From positions 3,224,320 through 3,288,319 of the forward strand of contig NZ_AP022871.1 of the NCBI RefSeq assembly GCF_011764565.1: DNA of 64,000 bases, read 5' to 3'. The notes below the pieces were generated by a model. It searched no databases. It was not told where the DNA came from and saw only the letters and a list, made by a program, of their open reading frames with translations. Below, in pieces: positions 1-7,438 of this stretch. The position numbers and the translations under genes were made by a program. The stretch is from Phytohabitans suffuscus (GTDB taxonomy: Bacteria > Actinomycetota > Actinomycetes > Mycobacteriales > Micromonosporaceae). Numbering within the stretch: the first letter of the stretch is position 1; the number at the start of each line of letters is the position of its first letter.

Positions 1-2
1 GC

Positions 3-512
3 CCCGCCGGGCAGCCGCTCGCGACCTTCGGCGACCGCATCCTGGCGTATCTGATCGATTACGCTGTGTTCTTCGGCGTCTCGCTCGTGCTCACGGTGCC
101 CGCGTTGGTCATCTTCTTCCTCGCGGTCGCGCCCGACCTCTTCGACGTGCGGCCCGACGGCACCGTGGTCGACCCGGGCTTCCTGGAGTTGATCGTGCCG
201 CTGCTGCTGATCGAGCTCGGCCTGCTCGTGGTGCTCCTGGTGATCTCGTACGTCTACTACGTGGAGATGCTCCTGCGCAGCGGGCAGACGCTCGGCAAGC
301 GCGCGATGAAGATCAAAATCGTGCCGTTCGCCCCGGACGCGAAGCTCACCCGCGGCTCGGCGGCCAAGCGCTGGCTGGCCGGTTACGTCGGGGCGAGCTT
401 CGTGCCGGGCTTCTTCTACGTCGACGGACTGTGGCAGCTGTGGGACAAGCCGCACCAGCAGTGCCTCCACGACAAGTTCGCCGCCACCGTGGTCGTTAAG
501 GTTCCTGCGTGA
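3..512 (+). CDS. RDD family membrane protein (5' end outside window)
   Basis: The reading frame is open from the first bases of the window, so the true start lies upstream. The visible part opens with the RDD-domain helix (GDRILAYLIDYAVFF, containing the R-x3-A-x2-I-D pattern) and then gives two hydrophobic segments separated by a short acidic loop. A conserved GQTLGKRAMKIKI block and a C-terminal CLHDKFAATVVV motif follow, as in RDD proteins. These are small integral membrane proteins; some have been linked to ion exchange, but no substrate can be assigned here. The TGA stop overlaps the GTG start of the next RDD gene by 4 bp, so the two are likely translationally coupled. Confidence 0.85.
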   Translation, partial: PAGQPLATFGDRILAYLIDYAVFFGVSLVLTVPALVIFFLAVAPDLFDVRPDGTVVDPGFLELIVPLLLIELGLLVVLLVISYVYYVEMLLRSGQTLGKRAMKIKIVPFAPDAKLTRGSAAKRWLAGYVGASFVPGFFYVDGLWQLWDKPHQQCLHDKFAATVVVKVPA

Positions 513-1469
513 GTGTCGCACCTGGCTGGTACAAGGATCCGGCGGAACCGAGCACCCAGCGTTACTGGGACGGTGAGGGCTGGATAGGGGATTCGCTGCC
601 CGCTGACGCAACCCCGCCGGCGGGTCCGCCCCGGTCAGCGCGCCAGCCCCGCCTCCTCCCCCGGCGGCCGCGCCGACGTCCCCGTCCCCGGGCCCGCACC
701 CGCGCCGCCCCAGTCACCGGCCGCGCCCACCTCGCCACCGCCGCCGCAGAACGGCGCGTTTCCGCCGGTCGGCGCCCCGGGAGGCCAGCCGTGGCCGCCG
801 ATGGCGCCGCCGCCCGGGATGCGGCCGCCGCAGGGCCACCCCTACCCGCCGCACCCGTACCCGCCGCACGCGCACCGGCCGCCCGCGCCGCCGCCCCGCC
901 CGCACGGCCTGCGGATCGCCTCGCTCGGTCGCCGGGTCGTCGCCCGGCTGATCGACATCGGCTTGGTGCTGCTGCTCAACGTGCTGGTCAACGGGTGGTT
1001 CATCTACCGGCTGTTCCAGGAGTACGAGCCGGTGATCCGGGAGTGGAACCGCCGGGTGGAGGCCCGCGAGCCGCTGCTGCAGAACCTGCCCCAGCCGGGT
1101 GGCCAGGCCGACGCGCTCCAGGTGGCCATCTTCATCATCGGCGTCGCGCTCTGGTTCGCGTACGAGGTGCCGAGCACGGCCAACAGCGGCCAGACGCTGG
1201 GCAAGCGCATCATGCAGATCAAGGTGATGCCGGTGGAGAGCCCCAACCCGATGGGCTTCGGCCGCTCACTGCGCCGGTGGAACCTCATGGGCCTGCCCAC
1301 GTTCCTGTGGTCGTGCTTCTGCGTCGGCTTCATCCTGCAGCTCGTCGACTGCATCTTCCCGTTCTTCGACCGGCCGCTGTACCAGGCGCTGCACGACAAG
1401 TCCGCGCAGACCGTCGTCGTCGAGGTGCCACAGACCGTGACCGCGGACGCACCTGGAGGTACCCCGTGA
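509..1469 (+). CDS. DUF2510–RDD membrane protein, frameshifted in its proline-rich linker
   Basis: The GTG start at 509 overlaps the upstream stop. The N-terminus is a typical DUF2510 module (PGWYKDPAEPSTQRYWDGEGW). The C-terminal RDD domain is in another frame (about 801–1469) with VARLIDIGLVL, GQTLGKRIMQIKV and LHDKSAQTVVVEV. Between them is a Pro/Ala-rich linker that reads naturally in three successive frames. One base appears missing in the CCCC run near 629–632 and another near 690–696. Restoring both gives one continuous protein with the common actinobacterial DUF2510–linker–RDD architecture. If the sequence is correct the gene is broken; I think under-called bases are likelier. The stop overlaps the next start by 4 bp, so it belongs to one operon with its neighbours. 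Confidence 0.75.
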
Positions 1470-2542
1470 ACAAGTTGACCCGCGCCGACCTCGAGGCGCT
1501 GCCCAGCTACGTACCCGGCCGCAGCCCCGCCGACCTCGCCCGCGAGCTGGGCCTGCCCGAGGCGATCAAGCTGGCCAGCAACGAGGTGCCGTACGGCCCG
1601 CTGCCGGGCGTGGTCGAGGCGATCGTCGAGGCGGCCAGCGGCGTGCACCGGTACCCGGACATGGGCGTGGTCGCGCTGCGGGAGGCGCTCGCCGAGCGCT
1701 ACGGCGTGGCGCCCGAGCGGATCGCCACCGGCTGCGGCTCGGTCGCCCTCTGCGAGCACCTCGCCCGCGCCACCTGCCTGCCCGGCGACGAGATCCTGTA
1801 CTCGTGGCGCTCGTTCGAGGCGTACCCGATCATCGCGGCCACGACCGGCGCCACCAGCGTGCGCGTGCCCAACACCGCCGGTCACGCCCACGACCTGCCG
1901 GCGATGGCCGCCGCGATCACCGACCGCACCCGGATGATCCTGGTCTGCAACCCCAACAACCCCACGGGTACCTCGATCCGCCGCGCCGACCTCGACCGCT
2001 TCCTCGACGCGGTGCCGGACGACGTGCTGGTGGTGCTCGACGAGGCGTACCGCGAGTTCGTCACCGACCCCGGCGTGCCGGACGGGCTCCAGGCGTACGG
2101 CGACCGGCCCAACGTCGCCGTGCTGCGCACCCTCTCCAAGGCGTGGGGCCTCGCCGGCCTGCGGGTCGGCTTCCTGGTCGCGCAGCCCGAGGTGGCCGCC
2201 GCCGTGCGCAAGGTCGTGACCCCGTTTTCCACCAGCATGGTGGCTCAGGCGGCCGCGCTCGCGGCGCTGAAGCAGCAGGACGAGGTGGAGCGCCGCTGCG
2301 CCCTCGTCGTCGCTGAGCGCGACCGGCTCGGCGAGGCGGTGCGCAAGCTCGGCGTCGACGTGCCCGACAGCCAGGCCAACTTCGTCTGGCTGCCGCTGCG
2401 CGAGCGGTCGGCCGCGTTCGGCGCGGCCTGCGAGTCGCGCGGCGTGATCGTGCGCCCGTTTCCCGGTGACGGGGTCCGGGTCACGGTCGGCACCCCGGCC
2501 GAAAACGACGCCTTCCTCGCCGCGGCGGAAGCCGCCCTGTAG
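1466..2542 (+). CDS. pat: HisC-family aminotransferase (histidinol-phosphate / aromatic amino acid aminotransferase)
   Basis: A class I/II PLP-dependent aminotransferase of about 358 residues. The GTG start at 1466 has a TGGAGGT ribosome-binding site six bases upstream and overlaps the preceding stop by 4 bp. Recognisable features are KLASNEVPYGPLP near the N-terminus, the NPNNPTGT substrate loop, the DEAYREF aspartate region, the SKAWGLAGLRVGF block with the PLP-binding lysine, and SQANFVWLP/IVRPF near the C-terminus. It closely resembles mycobacterial Pat (HisC2), which transaminates aromatic amino acids. It lies outside any his operon, which favours the Pat assignment over a dedicated histidine role, but the two cannot be separated by sequence alone. 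Confidence 0.85.
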   Translation: MNKLTRADLEALPSYVPGRSPADLARELGLPEAIKLASNEVPYGPLPGVVEAIVEAASGVHRYPDMGVVALREALAERYGVAPERIATGCGSVALCEHLARATCLPGDEILYSWRSFEAYPIIAATTGATSVRVPNTAGHAHDLPAMAAAITDRTRMILVCNPNNPTGTSIRRADLDRFLDAVPDDVLVVLDEAYREFVTDPGVPDGLQAYGDRPNVAVLRTLSKAWGLAGLRVGFLVAQPEVAAAVRKVVTPFSTSMVAQAAALAALKQQDEVERRCALVVAERDRLGEAVRKLGVDVPDSQANFVWLPLRERSAAFGAACESRGVIVRPFPGDGVRVTVGTPAENDAFLAAAEAAL

Positions 2543-2564
2543 CGGCTAGGGCGTGTATCCGGCC

Positions 2565-3164
2565 CTAGCGCTCGACGGCGAGGTAGGGCTCGCGCCACAT
2601 CGGCCAGAGTGGGGCGCCGTCCGGCACGGCGAACATCTCGCCCGTGCGGTAGCCGTGTCGGGCGTACAGGTCGCGGCTGGGTGAGCTGCTCGCCTCCAGG
2701 TAGGCACCGATGCCGGCGGCGTCCAGGCGGGCGTGGTGGTGGCGCAGGAGCACCGAGCCGATGCCCTCGCCCCGGCGCTCGGGATGCACCGCCAGGTAGG
2801 TCAGGTGGTGGTGTGGCCGCCGGGGGTGGTGCGCGGCGAAGAGCCGGTCGACGACGCGAAACCGGTCGGTCCAGTGGCCGCACGCTTTGAGGAGCCGCTC
2901 GTCGTAGTCGGCCGGCGGCGGGAGGCGGCGGTCGTGCGGGAGCCACACCGCGACCCCGAGGCGGTCGCCGGTCACGTGCACATAGCCGTACCGCATCGCG
3001 TGCTCGATGTGGATGCGGACGTGGCCGTGCAGCACCGCCCAGCGGTCGTGCCGGGGTGGCACCAGCCACACCGAGACGGCCAGATGCTGGAAGGAATCGG
3101 TGACGAGGTCGATGATGGCGTCCACGTCGCTGTGGCCGGCTCGCACGATCGACAAGTGCCTCAA
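2565..3164 (-). CDS. GNAT family N-acetyltransferase
   Basis: About 199 residues. The frame is open further upstream to 3311, but that extension is not protein-like. A TTG at 3164 preceded by GGGGAGA is the best start and gives an N-terminus LSIVRAGHSDVDAI typical of GNAT proteins. The acetyl-CoA binding motif A is clear (YLAVHPERRGEGIGSVLL, the R/Q-x-x-G-x-G/A pattern), followed by the usual ARHGY segment in which the protein returns to strand 6. The acceptor substrate is unknown. It is divergent from the XRE regulator gene, and the two share a roughly 170-bp promoter region. Confidence 0.8.
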   Translation of the reverse strand: MRHLSIVRAGHSDVDAIIDLVTDSFQHLAVSVWLVPPRHDRWAVLHGHVRIHIEHAMRYGYVHVTGDRLGVAVWLPHDRRLPPPADYDERLLKACGHWTDRFRVVDRLFAAHHPRRPHHHLTYLAVHPERRGEGIGSVLLRHHHARLDAAGIGAYLEASSSPSRDLYARHGYRTGEMFAVPDGAPLWPMWREPYLAVER

Positions 3165-3236
3165 CGGCGTTCTCCCCGATTTGGGATCATTTATTGAGAA
3201 CAGAACGCAGCGACTTGCGCACCGGGGGTGATGCAG

Positions 3237-3265
3237 TTGACATATGCCAATAGACCCGGTAGCCA
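3237..3265 (+). promoter_or_regulatory. possible sigma-70-type promoter for the XRE gene
   Basis: A perfect -35 hexamer TTGACA at 3237–3242 is followed after 17 bases by TAGCCA, a poor -10. It lies about 70 bases before the XRE start, in a region noticeably richer in A/T than its surroundings. The -10 match is weak, so this is a suggestion only. Confidence 0.3.
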
Positions 3266-3336
3266 CACCAGAATGCACCTGACACACATGCAATGCAACT
3301 CCCGTTTTCATTCACTGACGACCTTGGTGGCGCGTC

Positions 3337-4206
3337 GTGGATAGAGGTGCGAAACTCGCTGCCGTGTCTGGAAGTCCCACAGTTCGCCGTCGCCGTATCG
3401 CCCGTGAGCTCCGCCACCTGCGTGAGCGGGCCGGGATGAACCTGGAGCAGGCCGCGCGCCAGCTCGATATGTCCAAGAGCAATCTGTCTCGCATTGAAAA
3501 TGCACAAATCGGGATAAAACCGCGCGATGTACGCGCGGCATTGGCGCTGTATCAAGTGACCGGTACGGACGCCGAGGCGCTCATCGACATCGCACGCGGG
3601 GCCCAGCAGCGCGGGTGGTGGCAGAACTACAGCGATGTGCTGCCGGTCTGGTTCGAGTTCTACGTCGGACTGGAGGCCGAGGCATCGGCCGTTTGGACTT
3701 ATGAGGCCGAAACCGTTCCCGGGCTCATGCAGACCGAGGATTACGCGCGGGCGGTTTACCGGCTCACTGCGGGCGAGGACGACCTCGATCGCAAGGTGGC
3801 GGCCCGGATCCGGCGGCAAGAGGTGCTGCACCGGGAAAATCCCGTCGAGTTGTCAGCGGTACTCAACGAAGCGGTTCTCTTGCGCTCAGTGGGCGGGCCA
3901 GAGGTGATGAGCCGCCAACTCGACCATCTGGCGGATCTCTCAGAGCTACCTAACGTGACTATTCAGGTACTGCCCTTTTCTGTTGGTGGCCATCCGGCAA
4001 TGACAACACCCTACGTGATCATAAGCTTTCCCGACGCAGCCGACGAGCCGGTGGTCTATCTAGAGAATTTGACGAACGGTCAAGCCTTGGAAGAGCAGGA
4101 TCACGTGCTCGGGTATACACTCGTCCACGAGAGGCTGCGCAAAATGGCGCTCGCTCCCGACGAATCGACCGCCTGGATTCGCAAGGCTTCTCGCAACCGT
4201 CCGTAA
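3337..4206 (+). CDS. XRE-type helix-turn-helix regulator with DUF5753 domain
   Basis: About 289 residues. An N-terminal HTH_31/XRE domain (residues about 20–75, with LRERAGMNLEQAARQLDMSK and SNLSRIENAQ) is followed by a DUF5753 domain (WTYEAETVPGLMQTEDYARA, then VLNEAVLLR and NVTIQVLPFSVGGHP). This architecture is abundant in morphologically complex actinomycetes (the Scr1/WhiJ-like family), where it pairs with a small DUF397 protein, as it does here 25 bp downstream. Members act as developmental regulators or antitoxin-like repressors; the target here is unknown. The annotated GTG at 3337 is uncertain: GTG 3364 is also possible and still retains the whole HTH. Confidence 0.85.
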   Translation: MDRGAKLAAVSGSPTVRRRRIARELRHLRERAGMNLEQAARQLDMSKSNLSRIENAQIGIKPRDVRAALALYQVTGTDAEALIDIARGAQQRGWWQNYSDVLPVWFEFYVGLEAEASAVWTYEAETVPGLMQTEDYARAVYRLTAGEDDLDRKVAARIRRQEVLHRENPVELSAVLNEAVLLRSVGGPEVMSRQLDHLADLSELPNVTIQVLPFSVGGHPAMTTPYVIISFPDAADEPVVYLENLTNGQALEEQDHVLGYTLVHERLRKMALAPDESTAWIRKASRNRP

Positions 4207-4231
4207 TCAATCTAGGGACAAGGGGTGCGGA

Positions 4232-4441
4232 ATGGCCGCCCTGGACCTGACCCGTGCCGCGTGGTTCAAGAGCACGCGCAGTAGCGGGAACGGCAACTGC
4301 GTTGAGGTCGCCATCCTCGACCGCGGGGTCGCGGTGCGCGACACGAAAGACCGGAGCGGAGCGGTGCTGCTCTTCACGCCGACCGAGTGGGACAGCTTCG
4401 TCGCCGGTGCCAAGAACGGGGAGTTTGATCTTCACGGCTGA
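4232..4441 (+). CDS. DUF397 family small protein
   Basis: A 69-residue protein starting DLTRAAWFKSTRSSGNGNCVE and containing VAVRDTKD and FTPTEWDSFVAGAKNGEFD, the hallmark segments of DUF397. These small acidic proteins are nearly always encoded next to an XRE/DUF5753 regulator and have been proposed as its partner (toxin-like or anti-regulator). The ATG at 4232 follows an AAGGGG ribosome-binding site, and the gene is almost certainly cotranscribed with the upstream regulator. It uses a few rarer codons, and the whole pair is less GC-rich than the flanking genes, consistent with accessory DNA. Confidence 0.85.
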   Translation: MAALDLTRAAWFKSTRSSGNGNCVEVAILDRGVAVRDTKDRSGAVLLFTPTEWDSFVAGAKNGEFDLHG

Positions 4442-4593
4442 CGATTGGACGATCGCAACCGCAACGGCTCTCCAAGCGAACCTTTTCAACCCCTTCAGGC
4501 CCGTCCCGGCGCACGGTGAGGGTTGGGGCACGGGCCCCAACAAGTTCCAGGGTTGAAGAGTGTTCGATCCCCAGGGGGCCGTAGTTTGCTTTT

Positions 4594-4619
4594 CGGGGGC
4601 ACCTCACCGGGTGCCCCCG
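4594..4619. terminator. 10-bp perfect stem-loop, probable bidirectional terminator
   Basis: The sequence CGGGGGCACC / GGTGCCCCCG forms a perfect 10-bp stem with a 6-base loop. It lies between the convergent DUF397 gene (plus) and the beta-propeller gene (minus) and is flanked by short T-rich runs (TTTGCTTTT before it on the plus strand). The placement fits termination of both genes. Confidence 0.6.
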
Positions 4620-4645
4620 TTCGCTTGCTCTCGGTAAAGGCCTTT

Positions 4646-5920
4646 CTAGGTGCGGGCGAGGATTACCGGCAAAGCACCAAAATACTCATCCGCCTCATCG
4701 GCATCAGGGCTCTCCGGCTTGACCAGTCGCTCGACAGCGACGAAGCCGTCACCGGTGCGAACCAAGCCGGGTTGCCAGTCGACGCCTTCCCGTCCGTACG
4801 CCAGCAAGAAGCGCGACTTCTCCCTTCCAGTGGCTGGGTCGAGAGTGACGAGGTCGCAATTCTCACTTAGCAAATGCACGGATCCGGGCTGCGCGCCCAG
4901 CAGTTTCGAAGTGCCGTCTCCGCGCCAGCGCCAAACCTCGCCGCCACCGCGCAGCGAGCGCGCCACGACGTCGCCGCCCACGTAGCCCACGCCGACGTCA
5001 CCGGCGAGGACCGCGCCGGGTGGGTCCAGCGCCGCAGCGGCCGTCACAGGGGTCCTGCCGGTCGCGTCCGGCTCGCCCAGCAGCCAGCCCCGCGAGCCGG
5101 TGGCGTCGAGGGTGCGCAGGGCCGTACAGGCGGACTGAGCGGGCGCGCAGGCCACCGGCTCGACCTTCAGTGTCGCGGCGAGCGACGGCGACGCGCCGGC
5201 CTGTGGGGGCGCCCAGCGGCCGCGCGGCTGCCCGGTCGCCACGTCGTAGAACTCGACGGCGGGCGTCCCGCCGCAGGCGTCGGTGGTGACGAAGCGGCCG
5301 CCGGCGGTGGTGAAGCCGCCCTCGCGGCAGTCGGTCATCGGGATGTGCCACAGCTCACGTCCGGTGGCGATGTCGAGGGCCCGCAGCTGGGCCGCGTCTC
5401 GCACGAGCACGGTGCTGCCGGAGGTGTACAACCCCTGCGGCCCGTACACCGTGTCGGCGCCGGTGCTGCCGCCCTCGTACCCGGACTCCTTCGGCGGCTT
5501 GCCGGCGGCCCGCCAGACGACCTTTCCGGTGCGGGCGTCGAGCGCCACGATGTCTCCGTCGGACCAGCGCCCCACGACCGTGGTGCCGGCCGCCACGACG
5601 CCGAGGAGCTCCTGCGGCCACCGCCGGTACGACCAGTACGGGGTGCGCTGCGTCCGGGCGTCGACGGGCCCGTCCGCGCGCACCTGGCGGGTGGCGGCGT
5701 AGATGCGCAGGCGGCCGTCGACGATGAGGGGCGCGGCGGGCAGCGACCCGATGACGCCGGGCTGGGCCGCCGGGGCCGCGGGGTATGCCGTCGTGGCGAC
5801 CGTGACGGTCTCCGCCGGGGCCAGCACGCGGTAGGCGATCACACCGCCGACGGCCATCACACCGGTGGCGGCCACGGCGACCGCGCCAACGCGGAACCAG
5901 GTCGAAGGTCGGATGCCCAC
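4646..5920 (-). CDS. membrane-anchored PQQ-binding-like beta-propeller protein
   Basis: About 424 residues. A single N-terminal membrane segment (about residues 9–30, VGAVAVAATGVMAVGGVIAY) is followed by an extracellular domain with repeated D-x-x-TG-x-x-x-W motifs (LDARTGKVVWRA, LDIATGRELWHI, YDVATGQPRGRW, LDPATGREKSRF). These mark PQQ-like/WD40-like propeller blades. Such proteins act as scaffolds in the actinomycete cell envelope; no enzymatic PQQ ligands are evident and no substrate can be proposed. It stands alone between a terminator hairpin and the SRPBCC gene, which is on the same strand 19 bp upstream of its start, so the two may form a short operon. Confidence 0.75.
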   Translation of the reverse strand: MGIRPSTWFRVGAVAVAATGVMAVGGVIAYRVLAPAETVTVATTAYPAAPAAQPGVIGSLPAAPLIVDGRLRIYAATRQVRADGPVDARTQRTPYWSYRRWPQELLGVVAAGTTVVGRWSDGDIVALDARTGKVVWRAAGKPPKESGYEGGSTGADTVYGPQGLYTSGSTVLVRDAAQLRALDIATGRELWHIPMTDCREGGFTTAGGRFVTTDACGGTPAVEFYDVATGQPRGRWAPPQAGASPSLAATLKVEPVACAPAQSACTALRTLDATGSRGWLLGEPDATGRTPVTAAAALDPPGAVLAGDVGVGYVGGDVVARSLRGGGEVWRWRGDGTSKLLGAQPGSVHLLSENCDLVTLDPATGREKSRFLLAYGREGVDWQPGLVRTGDGFVAVERLVKPESPDADEADEYFGALPVILART

Positions 5921-5939
5921 GCCGGGCAGGTTACCTAAC

Positions 5940-6416
5940 CTAGGCTGCCGCCGGCCGAACGGCGGCCGAGGCCAGGTCGGTGAGGTCCTGCCGGAGCGCG
6001 CCCTCGACGGTGCGCGCGGCGAGACCGCCGAAGACGAGCACGAGCAGCCGGCCGCCGGGCGCGGAGGGCGCTCCCTCCTGCACGACCGTCACCGCCGTGC
6101 CGCCGCTGTGGCGGCCGACCTCGACGGGCGTCAACGTGTATGTCATCCGGTAGTGGGCGCCGATGCCGGGCGAGGCGACCACGAAGCGGGTCGGCGCCTC
6201 GCACCGCTGCACGGTGAACTCCTCGGTCACCTGGACGTCACCGGGCATCGTGCGGGTCTCCCGCCACACCGTGCCGGTGCCGAAGTCGCCGGGGGTCATC
6301 ACCTCGATGGCGTCCACAGTGGAGAGCCAGGTGGCCCGAGCCGGCAGGTCGGTGAACACCCGCCACACGCGCATCACCGGAGCGTCGATCAACCGCGTAA
6401 CCGCCACCGTGGACAT
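5940..6416 (-). CDS. SRPBCC (START-like) family protein
   Basis: A 158-residue protein beginning VAVTRLIDAPVMRVWRVFTD, the classical N-terminal strand and helix of the SRPBCC/polyketide-cyclase-like fold, followed by several strands (WRETRTMPGDVQVTEEFTV, FVVASPGIGAHYRMTYTLTPV) and a long C-terminal helix (VEGALRQDLTDLASAAV). The fold makes a hydrophobic ligand-binding cavity; no ligand can be named. It probably shares a transcript with the downstream propeller gene (19-bp gap). Confidence 0.75.
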   Translation of the reverse strand: MSTVAVTRLIDAPVMRVWRVFTDLPARATWLSTVDAIEVMTPGDFGTGTVWRETRTMPGDVQVTEEFTVQRCEAPTRFVVASPGIGAHYRMTYTLTPVEVGRHSGGTAVTVVQEGAPSAPGGRLLVLVFGGLAARTVEGALRQDLTDLASAAVRPAAA

Positions 6417-6484
6417 AGCGCCTCCCCCGCAAACACGGTACGCCCGTCACGCGCTGTATCCCAGCCAATTACCCGACACAGAGG

Positions 6485-7342
6485 TCAGGAAAAGCCGCCG
6501 TTCACGAGGCCCAGCCGGATCAGGTCGGTCAGCGGCTCGACCACGCTGCACGAGCCGAAGCCGATCCAGAGTGGACGCGGCCCGTCGCGCAGCGCGCGGG
6601 CGGGCTCGATGAGCGGCACCGGATCGGTCGCGGCGAGCAGCTCCGCCACGTCGGCCACCTCGGCGCCGTCGACGGCCGCGGCGGTGCCGACGAGTACGTT
6701 GAGGAACCCGTGGTGCACGAACCCGGTCTCCGGGTCGGTGTGCCGGATCGCGTTGTGCAGCCCGGCGGTGAGCTTGAACGGCAGCTCGCGGTCGCGGCAG
6801 GCGCAGATCACCGCGGCCAGCTCGACGGGTGTGGGGAAGAGCTCGGCGGCCAGCCCGCCGGTGCGAAACTTCGCGGCCACGGCCACGCCGGCGGCCCGCG
6901 CCTCGGCGACCGTGTCCAGGGCCGCCAGCAGACCCCAGGTGAGCGGGATCTCCGCGTACGCGGTGAGGGACGGCCGCTCGGCCAGGACCGCGAGCAGCCG
7001 GCGGAGGCCGGGCTCGGGATCCTCACCGCGCTTGGCGACCGCGACCTCGACCTGGCCTATCTCCAGGCGCTCGTCGGCGGCCGCCAGGTCGCCCGCGAGG
7101 GCGTCGACACCGCCGTCGCCGATGAGCCCCGCCTCGAGCCGCTCGTCCGGCTTCAGCAGGCGGGCCGCTTCGGTCAGCGCCGACGAGGGGAGCAGGAGCG
7201 GACCGACGAGTTCGGCATACCACGCCGCGCGGTGCTCGCGATGGCCGATGATCGCCTCAGGTAGCGGCGCGCTCCCTGGCGGGAACACGGCGGCGTCGTC
7301 CACGAGGCGTGTGAAGAGCGCCGGAATCAGTCCGGTTGACAC
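6485..7342 (-). CDS. conserved hypothetical protein divergent from hmgA
   Basis: I do not recognise the family. The 285-residue protein is soluble and rich in alternating helices and strands. It reads like an alpha/beta-barrel-type sequence: GQVEVAVAKR, SLTAYAEIPL, GVAVAAKFRTGGL, LPFKLTAGLHNAI and a terminal PLWIGFGSCSV. The KFRTGG and KLTAG segments could be strand ends of a TIM-like barrel. The gene is divergent from homogentisate dioxygenase with a 96-bp shared upstream region containing a 17-bp palindrome, so a link to aromatic-acid catabolism is possible but unproved. Confidence 0.7.
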   Translation of the reverse strand: MSTGLIPALFTRLVDDAAVFPPGSAPLPEAIIGHREHRAAWYAELVGPLLLPSSALTEAARLLKPDERLEAGLIGDGGVDALAGDLAAADERLEIGQVEVAVAKRGEDPEPGLRRLLAVLAERPSLTAYAEIPLTWGLLAALDTVAEARAAGVAVAAKFRTGGLAAELFPTPVELAAVICACRDRELPFKLTAGLHNAIRHTDPETGFVHHGFLNVLVGTAAAVDGAEVADVAELLAATDPVPLIEPARALRDGPRPLWIGFGSCSVVEPLTDLIRLGLVNGGFS

Positions 7343-7383
7343 GAACAGAGAACCTAATGGACGCTACAAGGAGCGGACAACAC

Positions 7384-7400
7384 CGTCCGATAATCGGACG
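7384..7400. promoter_or_regulatory. 17-bp palindrome, candidate operator between hmgA and the divergent hypothetical gene
   Basis: CGTCCGA-TAA-TCGGACG is a perfect inverted repeat with 7-bp arms and a 3-base AT spacer. It lies 38 bases before the hmgA start and 41 bases before the divergent gene start. Size and position fit the binding site of a dimeric regulator (for example MarR or IclR type) controlling both genes. No regulator gene is adjacent. Confidence 0.45.
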
Positions 7401-7438
7401 CTATCGGCCGGTGAACAGGACATAACGGAGGGTAGGAG

